From Amphimedon queenslandica (lineage: Eukaryota; Porifera; Demospongiae; Haplosclerida; Niphatidae), in assembly GCF_000090795.2 (NCBI RefSeq), contig NW_003546335.1, forward strand, positions 134,066-176,845: a stretch of 42,780 nt of DNA. Direction: 5' to 3'. Under the pieces are notes generated by a model. That model worked only from the letters and a program-made list of their open reading frames with translations. It was not told where the DNA came from and ran no database searches. The translations under genes were made by a program, and so were the position numbers. This document shows positions 1 through 10,600 of the stretch, one piece after another. Each line of letters begins with the position of its first letter. Positions within the stretch are counted from its first letter, which is position 1.

Positions 1-1359
1 GTCACTGCCAGTTAAGTTCAAATTTTCAGCAACAAGATTGACAGATTGAAAGTGAAATATAGATCTCATGGTAACCATTAAGTAAGGACCACTGTTAACT
101 TTAGGCCCACCGACTGTATAAGTCAAATTGTTCAGAGTCACATTATTAGCAAATAGTTTACCTTGACTTTTAAAAGATATTAAATATTCAACACTGTTCA
201 TTCCATACTTCACATTATTATAAAAAGAGCAATCAACCAATGTGTGATTAATAGCACTATTATTTAAGGAATTTGTAGTCAATAGTGTTCCAGTATTATT
301 AGTAAAATTTAACTGTTTGTAATTTAAAGTCACAAATTCAGAGTTAATGTTCACATGAACTAAACCATAGTCATTCAAAGGATTGGTATTGTTGAAAAAT
401 AAGTTGTTAAACAATTTAACGATAAATTCTTTATTATGAAACAGTGGAGAATTTTCAATTGCAACTGCAAGGCCCTTGTTATTAGTAAAAAAGGAATTTT
501 TAATTGTAAACTGAACATGTAAATTGGTGGAATTTGACACATATAACATTGGTGAAAGATAAGAAGAATACTGTAAGTAATTATGAGCAAAATAGCATTC
601 TTGTAAACCAATCGTAAAAGTTTTATCTTGCATATGCTGAGGAAAACTTACAACAAATACTCCAGATGAACCTACTGTAAAGCCAAAATCTCTAACATCT
701 TGATTTGATTCAAAATGACAATTAAATAAAGTAATAGTATTATTATCAGCATTTGATATTGAGTTGTTATATGTGATTCGTAAAGGAGCATAGGGATTAG
801 TGTAGCATTCTGTAAAGTTAGAATTTCTAATATCCACGTCAACAACATTTAATATTGAGAGGCCTAACATGTACTGGAATGATGCCTGATTCATATTGAC
901 ACTATACACACCAGAGATATTCATTCCTATGGCCACGCCATTACCACAGCCAAGGAATTTAATATTATCAAAATAGAGAACCGACTGATGGCTACCAAGT
1001 GAAGAAATAAATTCTAATGATATATAATCAAGACAGTTAATGGTATATGGTGCATTCTCATTGGCACCGTTACTTTGTATGTGAACAGTGTTGGACACTT
1101 CATACGACACAGAGGTCTCAATATTATCCTGATTATGTAAAATGAATGTTAGGTTGGAAGTTTCATTGCTTTTACAGTTTTCCAATGCAGTGCTCAGAGT
1201 AGGGCAAATAATATGGCCTGTAGTACTGGCATTTAGTGTACAATTACACTTACTGGGTGGTAGATAAGAAATGATGTGAACTTCAACACCGTCAGCATGA
1301 GCAAAGGCTAGCAGAGCAATCAGCAAAAGGACATACACGAATGGAGAAAAAGACGCCAT
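1..1359 (-). CDS. Beta-helix surface receptor, 5' part (453 codons, open at window edge)
   Basis: The frame is open from the Met codon at 1357-1359 to base 1, giving 453 codons without a stop, so the 3' part lies outside the window. Residues 1-23 form a signal peptide (MASFSPFVYVLLLIALLAFA). Next comes a small cysteine cluster (KCNCTLN, IICPTL, ENCKS). The rest is a long series of Asn-, Ser- and Phe-rich strands of the type 'NSNFTECY', 'NCHFESN', 'NSFFTNNKG', typical of right-handed parallel beta-helix proteins, with many N-glycosylation sequons. The N-terminal design matches the complete gene at 28379-31780, whose C-terminus is a multi-span membrane region. I infer that this gene also continues into one, but this cannot be seen here. 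No introns are evident. Sponges carry many such proteins; ligand and function are unknown. Confidence 0.8.
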   Translation of the reverse strand, partial: MASFSPFVYVLLLIALLAFAHADGVEVHIISYLPPSKCNCTLNASTTGHIICPTLSTALENCKSNETSNLTFILHNQDNIETSVSYEVSNTVHIQSNGANENAPYTINCLDYISLEFISSLGSHQSVLYFDNIKFLGCGNGVAIGMNISGVYSVNMNQASFQYMLGLSILNVVDVDIRNSNFTECYTNPYAPLRITYNNSISNADNNTITLFNCHFESNQDVRDFGFTVGSSGVFVVSFPQHMQDKTFTIGLQECYFAHNYLQYSSYLSPMLYVSNSTNLHVQFTIKNSFFTNNKGLAVAIENSPLFHNKEFIVKLFNNLFFNNTNPLNDYGLVHVNINSEFVTLNYKQLNFTNNTGTLLTTNSLNNSAINHTLVDCSFYNNVKYGMNSVEYLISFKSQGKLFANNVTLNNLTYTVGGPKVNSGPYLMVTMRSIFHFQSVNLVAENLNLTGSD

Positions 1360-1563
1360 TACAACAGGTTTAGACAAAGCAAGTAGAGCTGCTCTATACA
1401 CTACACGCCCACAACACTATGACTATAGTAGATCTATTGTAGATAGAGATCTTTCATTACAGTTTAGGTAATAATTATTAAATAAATACAAAGATAAAGC
1501 ATCACAAACAGTTGAAATCATAAGCGTGGTTGAATGAAATGAATCAATATAATTATTATAAAT

Positions 1564-3291
1564 TTAAATGTTATTGGCAGTTTTGACGGACACACGGTGC
1601 CAAGCATTATTAGCAAGTCCTCTAAAGTTCCAAATTGACTCAACATTCTCTGGCTGTGTATTACAAGATGAATCCATAGCTTTACACACAATGTCCAATT
1701 GCCCAGTACAAGCAGACACAGGGACAGTTGCCTCCCACAAAGACCAAGCCCAAACTCTGTTTGGTTTTTGAGATTCATTAGAATGAAGCTTAGCAACCGA
1801 CCAGTCCTTGCCTCCATTAATGGAGACATCAACTCTTGAGATACTCCTCCCACCGCCACTCCAAGCATATCCTCGTAGTGTCACAAACCCACTACTGATG
1901 TCAACAGTACTACCAGGGATTGGTAGACATATAGCTGACTGTACAGGCATGTCCTGCATAGCTTCACTGGACTCATAGTCAACATTATTAATGTCAACAT
2001 TAGACGGGAACAGCTTATAGTCTCGTCTCTGCCAAATACTTGGACTCTCCTCTGTACTGAGGACGATACGAGAAACCCACTTGACGCTACGAGCCCCGAC
2101 TGCCCCAGGGACTATAACCCTCAGTGGATACCCGTGGTCAATAGGTATGTCCTCTCCATTCATTTGGAAGACTAGCAATACGTCACGATTAGGATCCATT
2201 GCAGTTTCAATGGGTATGGATGCACTGTAGCATGAACCCATTGCATCAGCATCAAGACCTTCAAACTGAACATGCTTAATACCGCCATAGTTTCCCCCAC
2301 TGACACCAACATGCTTCAATACGTCACACAATCGTACTCCGGTCCAACGAGCATTACCAATAGCTCCTCCCTTCCATGATAGACCACGGACTGGCTTATA
2401 TGAGGCCATACTGTGGCGTCTGTTACCGCCACACTGTACTACAGCTGATATTGAAGTGACAGGAAATGCTTTTATTTCTTCCAGACTCAACTCAATCGGT
2501 TCCACACCTTCACCAATGCCAGTTTCCTTGGCTATTTCAAGCCTGTACTCTTTAGGATCAACTCTAGGTGGGACCGGAAGGTGATTACGTACATAAAAGA
2601 GATCGTTTGGCGTGTGAAAGTCTCCGGTTAAAATAGCCGGGGGAGGCTCGGCATTAAAGGGTTTTTCTTGATTGCATAAGAGAGCAGGGTGACGTGACTG
2701 AGGTTCGTTAGACCACTGATTATCTAACTCACCATCGTCCTCTCCTTTCTCTTCTTCCGGAGTACTGCTAGTGTCATAATTACCAATTCTCATTGATTCT
2801 AGCAATGCGTGAGTCTCCGGGCTATGGTGGACACTGTATATCTTCCAGTAAGGATCTATAGCACGTCCAGCCCCGACGAGAAGTAGCTCCCCCCCAGGGT
2901 GCTTGGATATGAACCCAGTGATGTCGTACACTCCTTTATTATAAATGACCCATACACCATTCTCGCTTGAGTCGTGCTTCTTGACCTCATCAAACGAGTA
3001 CAGCGGTAGACCGTCTTTCCATTCACCGGCTGTTAAACCACCTGTAACTCCTCCCACCTCTCCTCCTCCTTCTTTACTACTACTATTACTACTACTCTTT
3101 GGTTCACTTTTCACGGCCAACACTCCGGCAGCTGTAAGGGATGCTGCCACTCCTGCTGGATAGAGCACCTGTGTTCTTTTGTAAGAAGTCCTACGGCCAT
3201 AGCGGGAGGAGAATGCTCTGGAATTAGAGCGGAATTGTGGGTATAGCCGATTAGTGTGGCAATGAACACGTAGAACAGATCTTAAGAGCAT
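1564..3291 (-). CDS. SUOX: Sulfite oxidase, mitochondrial, single exon (575 aa)
   Basis: Molybdenum- and heme-dependent enzyme of the mitochondrial intermembrane space that oxidises sulfite to sulfate and passes electrons to cytochrome c; last step of cysteine catabolism. Residues 1-62 are an Arg/Ser-rich targeting region with a hydrophobic stretch, followed by a Ser/Gly-rich linker (about 64-88). Residues about 92-172 are a cytochrome b5 domain, with HPGG (His131) as one heme ligand and the His155/His156 region as the other. The molybdopterin domain contains VVQCGGNRRH, whose Cys287 corresponds to the Mo ligand of the family. The C-terminal dimerisation domain (about 450-575) has GYAWSGGGR, VSINGGKDW and the family ending WNFRGLANNAWHRV. 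Length is close to vertebrate SUOX. The whole gene is one exon. Upstream at 3371-3387 the octamer GTCACGTA occurs twice at 10-bp spacing. Confidence 0.97.
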   Translation of the reverse strand: MLLRSVLRVHCHTNRLYPQFRSNSRAFSSRYGRRTSYKRTQVLYPAGVAASLTAAGVLAVKSEPKSSSNSSSKEGGGEVGGVTGGLTAGEWKDGLPLYSFDEVKKHDSSENGVWVIYNKGVYDITGFISKHPGGELLLVGAGRAIDPYWKIYSVHHSPETHALLESMRIGNYDTSSTPEEEKGEDDGELDNQWSNEPQSRHPALLCNQEKPFNAEPPPAILTGDFHTPNDLFYVRNHLPVPPRVDPKEYRLEIAKETGIGEGVEPIELSLEEIKAFPVTSISAVVQCGGNRRHSMASYKPVRGLSWKGGAIGNARWTGVRLCDVLKHVGVSGGNYGGIKHVQFEGLDADAMGSCYSASIPIETAMDPNRDVLLVFQMNGEDIPIDHGYPLRVIVPGAVGARSVKWVSRIVLSTEESPSIWQRRDYKLFPSNVDINNVDYESSEAMQDMPVQSAICLPIPGSTVDISSGFVTLRGYAWSGGGRSISRVDVSINGGKDWSVAKLHSNESQKPNRVWAWSLWEATVPVSACTGQLDIVCKAMDSSCNTQPENVESIWNFRGLANNAWHRVSVKTANNI

Positions 3292-3369
3292 GTCTTCCTT
3301 TCAGGGCCAATTAAAACAATGAAAGCTATACTTGAATGTCAATGTTCTCATGATAAACTGGACAGACAA

Positions 3370-3387
3370 GTCACGTACCGTCACGTA
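3370..3387. promoter_or_regulatory. Twin GTCACGTA motifs upstream of SUOX
   Basis: Two identical octamers lie exactly one helical turn apart (10 bp), about 80-95 bp before the SUOX start codon. They resemble half E-box/CRE sites bound by bZIP or bHLH factors. The repetition and phasing are visible; the function is inferred. Confidence 0.35.
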
Positions 3388-3568
3388 TTTTCATTATAAT
3401 CCAATTCCTGATAAATGTGGGCGGTGCTAGAAAGTCTGCAAGCTCTTTTGGGCGTGGCTGGGATTGCAACAAGATTGAAGTATAAAAATGATAAAAATTT
3501 ACAATGCAAAGATAAAACAGGCTAAAGCATAGCAAACTTAGTTGAAAAGCATAGCAAAAATAAATAAT

Positions 3569-4924
3569 CTATTTGACATAAATTTCATATAAACTGACAG
3601 GAGCATCTTCACTCGCAGAAGACTGGTCACCACACACCCTCAGCTCAATATAATCAGTAGTGCTAGTATTGTACTGCCTGTAGAACCATGGTAAGTATGG
3701 TGATGAACAACACTCAGTCTCTATGGACAAACAGTTCTGACCATCCCAGAGTGGATCACCACCTGCAGCTTCGCAATAATAATTGTTTCCAATAAATGAA
3801 GGAACTTGCTGTGTGCTACCAGGAGAACATGGACAGTTGTATGCGCCTCCAGCAACGATGGCTCCTACAGCAGATGCAGCCAAAGTCCAAACATGTTGAC
3901 GAGGGGATCCACGTGTAATACTGACACCATCGACATAATAGGAATTGATATTGTCGTGTTGATTGTCAACATGATCGTGAAGAGCATCAGTACTACCGTA
4001 TGTGTATCCCTTTACTCTACCACAGATCTGAGAATAACTGATACCATTGGTTAGAAACTTAATCGATGTGCAACTACCAGTGTTAGATGAGGATCTCCCA
4101 CAAGCTCTGGTGCCTCCAATGGAATATAACTTAAACCCAGTGGGACAGTCCTGTATAGCATCAGACATATCCAGATATGCTAGTCTTGTCCATCCTCCAC
4201 CAGCTACGCTGCATAACTCATCCATATTGCAGTATATGGTGTGACCTCCTGTGTGATAGTAACCGGTTGGACTGTTTGGATGTGCTGTTTTAATGTCACT
4301 GCAAGATACAGGCTGAACAGAAGTAAACAAGGTGGAATCATTTTGTAGCTCCAGTAACTTATTAGCCACTATAACAATGTCATTGACAACTGCAGCAGTA
4401 GATATGCCATTCCCTTCAATATTAGTTAGACTACCAACTATGTCCATGAGCATGTTAGCTGAATCTTTGGTTGCCTGCAATATCTGCTTTATGTTCCCTG
4501 TAGTGTTAACATCAGTATAGCTGTATATATCATCGACTTTCATTGCAGTGTCTTGAGCAAAATTGAAAATACGATCACTTGTGTTGGCCAGTCGGTTTAC
4601 CTGAGATTGTAAAAGGTTAGCCCATGTACTATTAATGCTATTGGTACCAGCAAGGGAGCTTGATGATGATGCACTATTATCACAAACAGGGAGTGTGTTT
4701 AAATGTGTGAGAGTAAGGCCAGTAATACCAAGAAGAATAACAAGACCAAGGAATATCAGCAGAGCTATCACTATCAATATTACTGTACCAAATTTCCCTA
4801 CAGATACTAATGCTTGATGCTGCAAGCCTCCACTGGTCACTGGTCCAGGCTTGTACCCAGATTGGTCATCATAGTCTTGTAGCTCTGTGACATCATATAG
4901 GTTCTTTGTATCATCCTCTTCCAT
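3569..4924 (-). CDS. Type II membrane protein with fibrinogen-related ectodomain (451 aa)
   Basis: Single exon. Residues 1-43 are an acidic, Tyr-containing cytoplasmic tail (DVTELQDYDDQSGY). A transmembrane segment follows at about 45-70 (VILIVIALLIFLGLVILL), with no cleavable signal peptide, so type II topology is likely. Residues about 85-200 form a Ser/Asn-rich, mostly helical stalk with N-glycosylation sequons. From Cys208 (SCSDIKTAHPNSPTGYY) runs a fibrinogen-related domain opening with YCNMDELC and GGGWTRLAYLDM, then CPTGFKLY and ACGR. This 'GGGWTR...CP...RACGR' variant of the FReD fold is common in sponges and cnidarians. It probably acts as a cell-surface recognition or adhesion receptor; ligand unknown. 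The Ca-site consensus of true fibrinogen C-domains is not obvious. Confidence 0.8.
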   Translation of the reverse strand: MEEDDTKNLYDVTELQDYDDQSGYKPGPVTSGGLQHQALVSVGKFGTVILIVIALLIFLGLVILLGITGLTLTHLNTLPVCDNSASSSSSLAGTNSINSTWANLLQSQVNRLANTSDRIFNFAQDTAMKVDDIYSYTDVNTTGNIKQILQATKDSANMLMDIVGSLTNIEGNGISTAAVVNDIVIVANKLLELQNDSTLFTSVQPVSCSDIKTAHPNSPTGYYHTGGHTIYCNMDELCSVAGGGWTRLAYLDMSDAIQDCPTGFKLYSIGGTRACGRSSSNTGSCTSIKFLTNGISYSQICGRVKGYTYGSTDALHDHVDNQHDNINSYYVDGVSITRGSPRQHVWTLAASAVGAIVAGGAYNCPCSPGSTQQVPSFIGNNYYCEAAGGDPLWDGQNCLSIETECCSSPYLPWFYRQYNTSTTDYIELRVCGDQSSASEDAPVSLYEIYVK

Positions 4925-5567
4925 TCTATGTTTTTTTGCCTACTCTTATTACAGATCTAAATTGTCATGGTAACACTAAAATTAAAATTCATTATACAAT
5001 CATTTTGATGAATTCTTTTAGCAGAGCTTACATGTAGATCTATGTATAACAATCAGCATCACAAAACAAAATATGGCATATATAATTGATAATAATGGGG
5101 TATAGAATGCAATCATGCTTTTAGATATAGTGCATAGTAACTATATATAAGCTAAATTACCTGCATACTACAGGCAGTAGTTTGTCTTTCTATTAACCTT
5201 ATTGAAAGGCATGTTGGTTGACCACATCAGAGGATAATTAGCAATGTTGGCTTTAAGATGATTGGAACGTGGTTGCTGAGTATAGTATATAGTAAATCTA
5301 TACTTGGCATGGATGTATAAAACCAATATTCAGAACAATGCAATAGTATAATGATTGTTATCTTAATAAACAACAGAATACATAATATATTAATCTACAA
5401 GTAGGTCTGTATATAGTCCTTTAATATTTGACATTAAAACTATAGTCTCACTACTTAAGATTTACACCTAAAATAAATATAGATTAATTAGATTAAGGTT
5501 ACAGTTATAGTAGTTGTAATTCCCAATTCCCCATATCCCTTGAGTATATATATGTTAGTTCAATACT
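4925..5567. other. Intergenic, no gene seen
   Basis: AT-rich spacer between the fibrinogen-related gene (its 5' side) and the 3' end of the seven-span gene. I see no exon, RNA gene or repeat array here. Confidence 0.6.
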
Positions 5568-6419
5568 TCAGAGTATACAAATTAGTTTATACAGATCTTG
5601 AGCATAGAACCCAAAAAGAAACAGCAAAGCAGTTGCTGATACCACAAAGAAGAAACCAAGAGCTATTGCTTCATTAAAAATCTGATGAGCCCCATACAAC
5701 TGTAAACGTCGATAGATTTTGAAAACCAAAAAGAAAATAAAGAAGAAAAACGGTACAGCAGTCATCTCTGTAATAGTATTAATGCTATACACTGCAAGAA
5801 AAGGCCCCAGCAAGAGAGGAACTACCCACTGGTAACACAGCACCCACAGAGTTGGCACGATGATGCCTTTTTTGAGAGATGTTTTTGGATCTTTTTTTCC
5901 TTCAAAATTAGCAATAACACTGTTGTATTCTTTCCAAACTATGATACCTACTGTTGAGTAGAAACCAATCATAGCAGTGCTGTGTGACACATATTGATGT
6001 AATACAGCCACGAGAGGGGAAATAGGGTTATCTTTTGCTATTTCTTTCTCAACTATCACAGCCACAGTGTGCATGGACATGCCAGAAACTATCATGAAAG
6101 AAGACATCAAGAATACCACATTGTGTGTGAACCTAAGAGTCCCTTTCATAGAGTAGAGATAATAGAAAATAAGAATATCAGCCAAAACAAAAAGGAGGAC
6201 CAGTATTTGAGATAAAGGTATTCCTACTGAAATGGGTTGATGGTATGAATGATTGGATTGAGGGACTGGTATCCTTATAGCTGGAAGTAGAGGAGTCAGT
6301 TCCTGAAATCCACTAGCATATAATAGCCAAAACAGCATAGAGAGAACTAAAAGAGACGAATATTTCACATGACCTTCCATGATACCAGTTGAGGTTAGCT
6401 TACTGATGCAGTAAAGCAT
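5568..6419 (-). CDS. Seven-span membrane protein, copy 1 (283 aa)
   Basis: Unrecognised family. About seven hydrophobic segments can be counted: an N-terminal signal/TM, then spans near residues 66-88, 96-122, 145-165, 192-212, 222-240 and 252-277. The most conserved block, shared with the neighbour at 6624-7439, runs from SGMSMHTVAVIVE through an acidic loop to LHQYVSHSTAMIGFY. It places a His at the end of one span and LH..VSH at the start of the next. Paired intramembrane His/Glu like this can bind a metal or lipid headgroup, but no function can be assigned. An internal Met (residue 14, at 6380) before MEGHVKYSSLLVLSMLFW is an alternative start giving a cleaner signal sequence. No intron is apparent. 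Classic GPCR motifs (DRY, NPxxY) are absent. Confidence 0.75.
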   Translation of the reverse strand: MLYCISKLTSTGIMEGHVKYSSLLVLSMLFWLLYASGFQELTPLLPAIRIPVPQSNHSYHQPISVGIPLSQILVLLFVLADILIFYYLYSMKGTLRFTHNVVFLMSSFMIVSGMSMHTVAVIVEKEIAKDNPISPLVAVLHQYVSHSTAMIGFYSTVGIIVWKEYNSVIANFEGKKDPKTSLKKGIIVPTLWVLCYQWVVPLLLGPFLAVYSINTITEMTAVPFFFFIFFLVFKIYRRLQLYGAHQIFNEAIALGFFFVVSATALLFLFGFYAQDLYKLICIL

Positions 6420-6623
6420 ACCAGGTCAGTTAGGTCACACCTACACTATAGGATGGATATACAATAACTATTGTGTCAACTCTGTAGTGTCATAACTAAA
6501 ATTAAATCCTCAAAATTTTCATTATAATAATTTTAACAGATTAAAGCAAGGCTCCCAATAGCAGCGATTAAAAATAAAATAATAATTATTATAATGAAAG
6601 ATTTAACATATTGAAAAACAACA

Positions 6624-7439
6624 TTACAGTTCATTATTACTGTTCCAATCGCTGCCTATTAGTACCAGGAGCCCATGAAATAAACCAGATAGTGACACAA
6701 TAAAGAAAAAACTTGTTAACAGTATCTCACAACGAAAATAGCCACTTTGAAACATCGAAACACCAAAGGACTGCAACTCCTTGTACAACTTAAATGCAAA
6801 GAGTACAAAAATAAAAAAGAAAAGGAAAGTTATGAGATGAGTGCTAGTACGGAGGGAAAACACAGCAATGAATTGACCCAATACAACAGAGAACGGCCAT
6901 TCAATCAGAGCAGTCAATAGTGTAAACCATTTGTGCTTTAATTCATTCATTCCTTTTCCATCTTGTATGATTCTGAGAAAATGCCTGTACTCCTCCCAAA
7001 CTATGGTGCTGATCATCAAGTAGAAGCCAATCATAGCTGTGCTGTGTGACACGTACTCATGTAGTACATCAATCAATGGGAAAACGGTGTCATTGTCTGT
7101 TAGTTGATTCTCAACTATCACAGCAACAGTGTGCATAGACACACCCGAAATCATAAAAAAGGAAGAAATCAAAAACGTCACAATTTGCTTTAGTAGAAGA
7201 GTTCCTTTAGCAACAACAGAGTAAAGGATAGAAAAGGCTATAATGTTGAACAATGCAATCATCATCACAAGGACTTGAGATGCTGGTATTTTGACAATAA
7301 CGGGGGGAGTTGCTCGAGACTTTATCCTTAATGAGGGGAGCTTGTTACCAACACTCGGAATTTGTAGTATTGCAATGTACAGCATCCATGATGACAAGGA
7401 CAGGCTTACGAGTAACGAGATGGTCAATCTTGAAGCCAT
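6624..7439 (-). CDS. Seven-span membrane protein, copy 2 (271 aa)
   Basis: Tandem paralogue of the gene at 5568-6419, same strand, separated by about 200 bp. The start MASRLTISLLVSLSLSSW gives a signal/TM of about 20 residues. The diagnostic block is conserved: SGVSMHTVAVIVE, then VLHEYVSHSTAMIGFYL. The linker between copy-specific spans differs (DGKGMNELKHKW against EGKKDPKTSLKKG), while the His/Glu residues are retained, implying selection on them. Topology is again about seven spans. Family unknown to me. Weak resemblance to polytopic families with a 'GxxxHxxA...E' span followed by an 'E..SH' span is only an inference. Confidence 0.75.
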   Translation of the reverse strand: MASRLTISLLVSLSLSSWMLYIAILQIPSVGNKLPSLRIKSRATPPVIVKIPASQVLVMMIALFNIIAFSILYSVVAKGTLLLKQIVTFLISSFFMISGVSMHTVAVIVENQLTDNDTVFPLIDVLHEYVSHSTAMIGFYLMISTIVWEEYRHFLRIIQDGKGMNELKHKWFTLLTALIEWPFSVVLGQFIAVFSLRTSTHLITFLFFFIFVLFAFKLYKELQSFGVSMFQSGYFRCEILLTSFFFIVSLSGLFHGLLVLIGSDWNSNNEL

Positions 7440-7692
7440 CTTGTGACTCTTGTCATTTAGATCTAGATACTACTGGGGGTTGGGCTCTGGCAATGCTATG
7501 AATTTTAGCATCAGCCAACCAATCATGTTATGTTAGTCATTGTACAATGGTAGCTTCATTCATTAAAGATTCCCTAGCAATGGATATTGTGTAGTATTAA
7601 AAGTTAAAACATAATATGAGTACTAAAATGAATGCCCATAGCAGTAGTCGAACATACAACAACAACAAAAACAACAGCAATAATAATAATAA

Positions 7693-10600
7693 TCAGTTAT
7701 TGTCCGTGGATGTTGTTAGTGGTAACTGACTACTTGTATCAGCAGTGTCTTGCATTGACCTTTGCTCTGGATCCATCTATGATGCAATGATAAAATAATA
7801 ATAGTAATGATACTGTTTATATTAGATGGGATTTGCTGTTTGACAGGATGACTGTGTGTGCTAAGGAGCTGGGGAGTCAGTTTGTTAATTAATTAACAAG
7901 TTACAACTATTTTTGTTATTTAAAACTTAAACTTAAATGTTTGAGTCCTCAAACTTTTATGTTTGAGTATTCAAGGGTCTACACGAAAAAGATATGTACA
8001 TGTACATGCAATTATGTATCAGAACAAATATAAAAATAAAGAATTCATTTCATTTTTGACAAAATACCCTCTTACCATAGTACAGGGCTTTAACCTAATT
8101 TTTGAGTAACTTAAAAAATTCGTAAAAATCCAAATTTTATCAAAATCAGTTTAAACTTTCTAGACAACATAAGTACATGTATATGCATCAGGAAAAATTA
8201 TTAAAATGGCAATTTCTTTCCTTTTCAATTTTGGCAAAATTTGGCCGGTGACCCTGTACTATAGTACAGGGACTTCGACCTGATTTTTGAGCAAACTTAA
8301 AAAATTCTTTAAAAATTCAAATTAAAAAAAAATCAGTTTAAACTTTCTATGCAACATAAATACATGTATACGCATCAGGAAAAATTATAAAAATGGCAAA
8401 TTCTTTCCTTTTCTATTTTGGCAAAATTTGGCCGGTGACTCTGTACTATAGTACAGGGACTTTGACCTGATTTTTGAGCAACTTAAAAAATTCTTAAAAA
8501 TCTAAATTTTATCAAAATCAGTTTAAACTTTCTAGACAACATAAGTACATGTATATGCATCAGGAAAAATTATTAAAATGGCAATTTCTTTCCTTTTAAA
8601 TTTTGGCAAAATTTGGCCGGTGACTCTGTACTATAGTACAGGGACTTTGACCTGATTTTTGAGCAACTTAAAAAATTCTTAAAAATCTAAATTTTATCAA
8701 AATCAGTTTAAACTTTCTAGACAACATAAGTACATGTATATGCATCAGGAAAAATTATTAAAATGGCAATTTCTTTCCTTTTCAATTTTGGCAAAATTTG
8801 GCCGGTGACCCTGTACTATAGTACAGGGACTTCGACCTGATTTTTGAGCAAACTTAAAAAATTCTTTAAAAATTCAAATTAAAAAAAAATTAGTTTAAAC
8901 TTTCTATGCAACATAAATACATGTATACGCATCAGGAAAAATTATAAAAATGGCAAATTCTTTCCTTTTCTATTTTGGCAAAATTTGGCCGGTGACTCTG
9001 TACTATAGTACAGGGACTTTGACCTGATTTTTGAGCAACTTAAAAAATTCTTTAAAATCTAAATTTTATCAAAATCAATTTAAACTTTCTAGACAACATA
9101 AGTACATGTATATGCATCAGGAAAAATTATTAAAATGGCAATTTCTTTCCTTTTAAATTTTGGCAAAATTTGGCCGGTGACCCTGTACTATAGTACAGGG
9201 ACTTCGACCTGATTTTTGAGCAAACTTAAAAAATTCTTTAAAAATTCAAATTAAAAAAAAATCAGTTTAAACTTTCTATGCAACATAAATACATGTATAC
9301 GCATCAGGAAAAATTATAAAAATGGCAAATTCTTTCCTTTTCTATTTTGGCAAAATTTGGCCGGTGACTCTGTACTATAGTACAGGGACTTTGACCTGAT
9401 TTTTGAGCAACTTAAAAAATTCTTAAAAATCTAAATTTTATCAAAATCAGTTTAAACTTTCTAGACAACATAAGTACATGTATATGCATCAGGAAAAATT
9501 ATTAAAATGGCAATTTCTTTCCTTTTAAATTTTGGCAAAATTTGGCCGGTGACCCTGTATAGTACAGGGACTTTGACCTGATTTTTGAGCAAACTTAAAA
9601 AATTCTTTAAAAATTCAAATTTTTTAAAAATCAGTTTAAACTTTCTATGCAACATAAGTACATGTATATGCATCAAGAAAAATTATAAAAATGGCAATTT
9701 TTTTCCTTTTCAATTTTGGCAAAATTTGGCCGGTGACCCTGTACTATAGTACAGGGACTTCGATCTGATTTTTGAGCAAACTTAAAAAATTCGTAAAAAA
9801 TTCAAATTTTTAAAAATCAGTTTAAACTTTCTATGCAACATAAGTACATGTATACGCATCAAGAAAAATTATAAAAATGGCAAATTCTCTCCTTTTCAAT
9901 TTTGGCAAAATTTGGCCGGTGACCCTGTATGGGGACTTTGGCCTGATTTTGGAAAAAGTTCAATTTTGATTGAAATCAGCTGACAATTTCTCCATAATCT
10001 AAGATCATCAAAAATATTAAAAATAGAAAACTTTTGAGAAGTCACTATAATCCAATTTTGACAGTCAGGTTAAACCTTTTACACAATGTGCAAATACAGG
10101 AATGCTTACAGTATTGTGAAATTAATATTAACACATGCACGCGTGTAATTACAATACTTGTACTCACCATTATAGGATTTGTCGCCCCATAGTCAACGCC
10201 ATGATGCTCTTCATCTTTAACAAAACCTCTTCTATCTATAAGGCTAGGGTGGTCAGTAAAATAAAGGATAAGATGTGATATATCATATGCATACCTCGGT
10301 GGAAACGGGCCGCAGATGGTAATACAGAAGTTCTTTAAGACATTGTGCTGACGGTAAGGATTCTGTGAAGTTCTAAATGTGTTCTTAATCTACAGAAACA
10401 TGAGAAGAAATGAATGGGAAATGTACAAACATAATAGTGAGTAGTACAGTTGAGGAATTATAATGTGTAGAAATGTTATACATGAAAATGTTATATACAA
10501 AAATAAATTAGTTGCACTACCAACAAGGAAGAGTGTTCACAAATTATTGGCAAAATAGCAAATAATTATGATGATTTAACTGTAAAAACAATAATCCAAA

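Noticed and set aside
2945..3163. Plus-strand poly-Leu frame
   Set aside because: Shadow of the Ser/Gly-rich linker of sulfite oxidase.
5568..7439. Calling the seven-span proteins GPCRs
   Set aside because: No DRY, NPxxY or other class signatures; the conserved residues are intramembrane His and Glu instead.
9461..9676. Open frame inside the satellite
   Set aside because: It is made of repeat-unit sequence, and other units do not keep it open.
8080..9950. CRISPR-like array
   Set aside because: Units are contiguous with no spacers, about 186 bp long, and sit in an animal-type intron.
10168..10389. Treating this as one exon with a lineage-specific insertion
   Set aside because: Removing a 51-nt GT-AG intron restores the conserved [12 protein letters not shown], so it is better read as two exons.
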